DNA of 22,489 nucleotides, taken from assembly GCA_023433225.1 (NCBI GenBank), contig JAEZDQ010000021.1, forward strand, positions 1-22,489. The letters are read 5' to 3'. The notes below the pieces were generated by a model that was not told the DNA's origin, did not search any database, and saw nothing but the letters and a program-made list of their open reading frames with translations. This DNA comes from Bacteroidota bacterium. GTDB taxonomy: Bacteria; Bacteroidota; Bacteroidia; Flavobacteriales; Weeksellaceae. A program made the position numbers and the translations under genes. Of the stretch, positions 20,861 through 22,489 are shown piece by piece (within the stretch, counting starts at the first letter, position 1; every line of letters begins with the position of its first letter).

Positions 20861-22489
20861 ATGAATATCAGAACGAAGAAACTATAAAGAAAATTTCGGG
20901 AATGTACGAGGACTGGTTTTTGGACTACGCTTCTTACGTAATCCTCGAAAGAGCCATCCCTTCCATATTTGACGGATTAAAACCTGTACAGCGGAGAATC
21001 CTGCATTCCATGCGGGAATTGGAAGACGGACGTTACAACAAGGTGGCCAATATCGTAGGAAACACCATGAAATACCATCCGCATGGCGATGCTGCGATTA
21101 CGGATGCCATGGTTCAAATCGGGCAAAAAGAAATGCTGATTGACACCCAGGGGAACTGGGGGAATGTCCATACGGGAGACGGGGCTGCGGCTGCGCGGTA
21201 CATTGAAGCGCGTTTAACCCCTTTTGCGCTGGAAGTCGTTTATAATCCTAAAACTACGGAATGGCTGCCTTCGTATGACGGCCGCAACAAAGAACCAGAC
21301 AACCTTCCTGTTAAATTCCCATTATTGCTGGCACAAGGAGTTGAAGGGATTGCCGTAGGGCTTTCGACGAAAATTCTACCGCATAATTTCAATGAATTAA
21401 TTGATGCCTCCATCCTTCATTTAAAAGGCAAAAAATTCACTCTTTTTCCTGATTTTTTAACGGGAGGATTGATTGACATCAGCGATTACAATGACGGTCA
21501 ACGCGGTGGAAGAGTTCGTGTTAGAGCCCGAATTCACCAAGAAGACAAATCCACATTAAAAATTACTGAAATTCCTTTCGGAACTACGACGGGAAACCTG
21601 ATTGATTCTATTCTGAAGGCAAACGACAAAGGGAAAATCAAAATCAAAAAAGTGGATGACAATACCGCAGAAAATGTGGAGATTCTCGTCCATTTGGCTC
21701 CCGGGATTTCTCCCGATAAAATGATCGATGCCCTGTATGCGTTTACCGACTGTGAAATTTCCATCTCGCCAAACGCCTGTGTCATCAATGTCAATACACC
21801 GGAATTCCTGACGGTTTCCGAAATTCTTCGCCACAATACAGATCATACGGTCCGGTTGCTGAAAAGAGAATTGGAAATTGAACTCGGAGAATTGCAGGAA
21901 CAATGGCATTTTGCTTCTTTGGAAAGGATTTTCATCGAAAAAAGAATCTACCGAGATATTGAGGAAGAAGAAACCTGGGAAGGCGTTATCCGTGCGATTG
22001 ACAAAGGGTTGAAACCCTATACAGGCCATCTTTTGCGTGAAGTGACTGAAGACGATATTGTAAAGTTGACCGAAATCCGAATCAAAAGAATTTCAAAATT
22101 CGATTTGGACAAGGCTCAACAAAACATAGAAACTTTAGAAGGAAAAATCGAACAGGTAAAATTCCATTTGGCAAACCTGATTGATTATGCCATCAATTAT
22201 TTCAAAAACCTGAAAACCAAATACGGAAAAGGACGCGAACGCAAAACAGAAATCCGTGTTTTTGATACCATTGATGCTACAAAAGTTGCAGTAGCCAACG
22301 TTCGTTTTTATGCGGATCGCGCCGAAGGTTTCATCGGGACTTCCCTCAGAAAAGACGAATTCCTGTTTGAATGTTCAGACATTGATGACATCATCGTTTT
22401 CCGTAAAGACGGAACCATGATGGTCACAAAAGTTGATGCCAAAACCTTTGTTGGAAAAGACATACTACACGTAGCGGTTTGGAATAAAA
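20857..22489 (+). CDS. parC: DNA topoisomerase IV subunit A, C-terminus cut by window edge
   Basis: DNA-cleaving subunit of topoisomerase IV. 544 residues are visible, with the frame open to the edge; flavobacterial homologues are usually far longer, so the C-terminal beta-pinwheel is outside. Seen: FLDYASYVILERAIPSIFDG, LKPVQRRILHSM, YHPHGDAAITDAMVQIGQ (winged-helix/quinolone-site region), and the catalytic Tyr115 in GAAAARYIEARL. Residues downstream form the tower and coiled-coil (about 330-460). The ATG overlaps the stop of the upstream membrane protein gene by the ATGA arrangement. Alternative: GyrA; the ParE linkage favours ParC. Confidence 0.93.
   Translation, partial: MNEYQNEETIKKISGMYEDWFLDYASYVILERAIPSIFDGLKPVQRRILHSMRELEDGRYNKVANIVGNTMKYHPHGDAAITDAMVQIGQKEMLIDTQGNWGNVHTGDGAAAARYIEARLTPFALEVVYNPKTTEWLPSYDGRNKEPDNLPVKFPLLLAQGVEGIAVGLSTKILPHNFNELIDASILHLKGKKFTLFPDFLTGGLIDISDYNDGQRGGRVRVRARIHQEDKSTLKITEIPFGTTTGNLIDSILKANDKGKIKIKKVDDNTAENVEILVHLAPGISPDKMIDALYAFTDCEISISPNACVINVNTPEFLTVSEILRHNTDHTVRLLKRELEIELGELQEQWHFASLERIFIEKRIYRDIEEEETWEGVIRAIDKGLKPYTGHLLREVTEDDIVKLTEIRIKRISKFDLDKAQQNIETLEGKIEQVKFHLANLIDYAINYFKNLKTKYGKGRERKTEIRVFDTIDATKVAVANVRFYADRAEGFIGTSLRKDEFLFECSDIDDIIVFRKDGTMMVTKVDAKTFVGKDILHVAVWNK

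Noticed and set aside
21556..22029. 157-codon minus-strand frame opposite parC
   Set aside because: Antisense to the conserved ParC tower region; the parC frame fully explains the sequence.

Overview
The window reads as the chromosome of a member of the Bacteroidota, most likely family Flavobacteriaceae (Flavobacterium or a close relative). Evidence: moderately AT-rich DNA, a secreted protease with a C-terminal type IX secretion sorting domain, promoter elements of the Bacteroidota type (TTTG, about 20 bases, TAnnTTTG), weak Shine-Dalgarno signals, and protein sequences of flavobacterial character. Nearly all of it is housekeeping DNA. I see no CRISPR array, prophage, insertion sequence or evident defence system.

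Layout. 1-4815, minus strand: nadB (cut by the left edge), a secreted subtilisin-like protease with its own terminator, recA with its own terminator, and a Bcp-type peroxiredoxin. 4915-6155, plus strand: a Nudix hydrolase with an N-terminal zinc ribbon, a gene-free stretch packed with small hairpins, and a lipoprotein. 6163-10148, minus strand: mfd, which has an in-frame repeat-derived insert near its C-terminus and only a TTG start, then a broken ORF6N-domain gene. 10224-10618, minus strand: tmRNA (ssrA). 10737-12325, plus strand: a GldA-like ABC ATPase and an outer-membrane beta-barrel protein. 12302-13882, minus strand: a COG2509-type FAD dehydrogenase. 13994-14697: a decayed small membrane-protein gene, a second copy of a palindromic repeat, and the ychF leader. 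14698-17204, plus strand: ychF and a multi-pass glycosyltransferase-like protein. 17196-18341, minus strand: a class I aminotransferase. 18476-22489, plus strand: parE, a small two-helix membrane protein and parC (cut by the right edge), apparently one operon.

Functional threads. Several genes serve DNA integrity and topology (recA, mfd, parE/parC) or translation (ssrA, ychF); the others serve NAD synthesis, peroxide removal and the envelope. They form short, independent transcription units, often convergent with overlapping 3' ends.

The most interesting signals are not new enzyme systems. They are: (1) short palindromic repeats of several classes, one translated inside mfd; (2) two pseudogenes with identifiable lesions, only partly visible as open frames; (3) promoters whose -7 element lies 4-7 bases from the start codon (parE, the aminotransferase, mfd), predicting leaderless or nearly leaderless mRNAs; (4) an uncharacterised membrane protein translationally coupled to parC.
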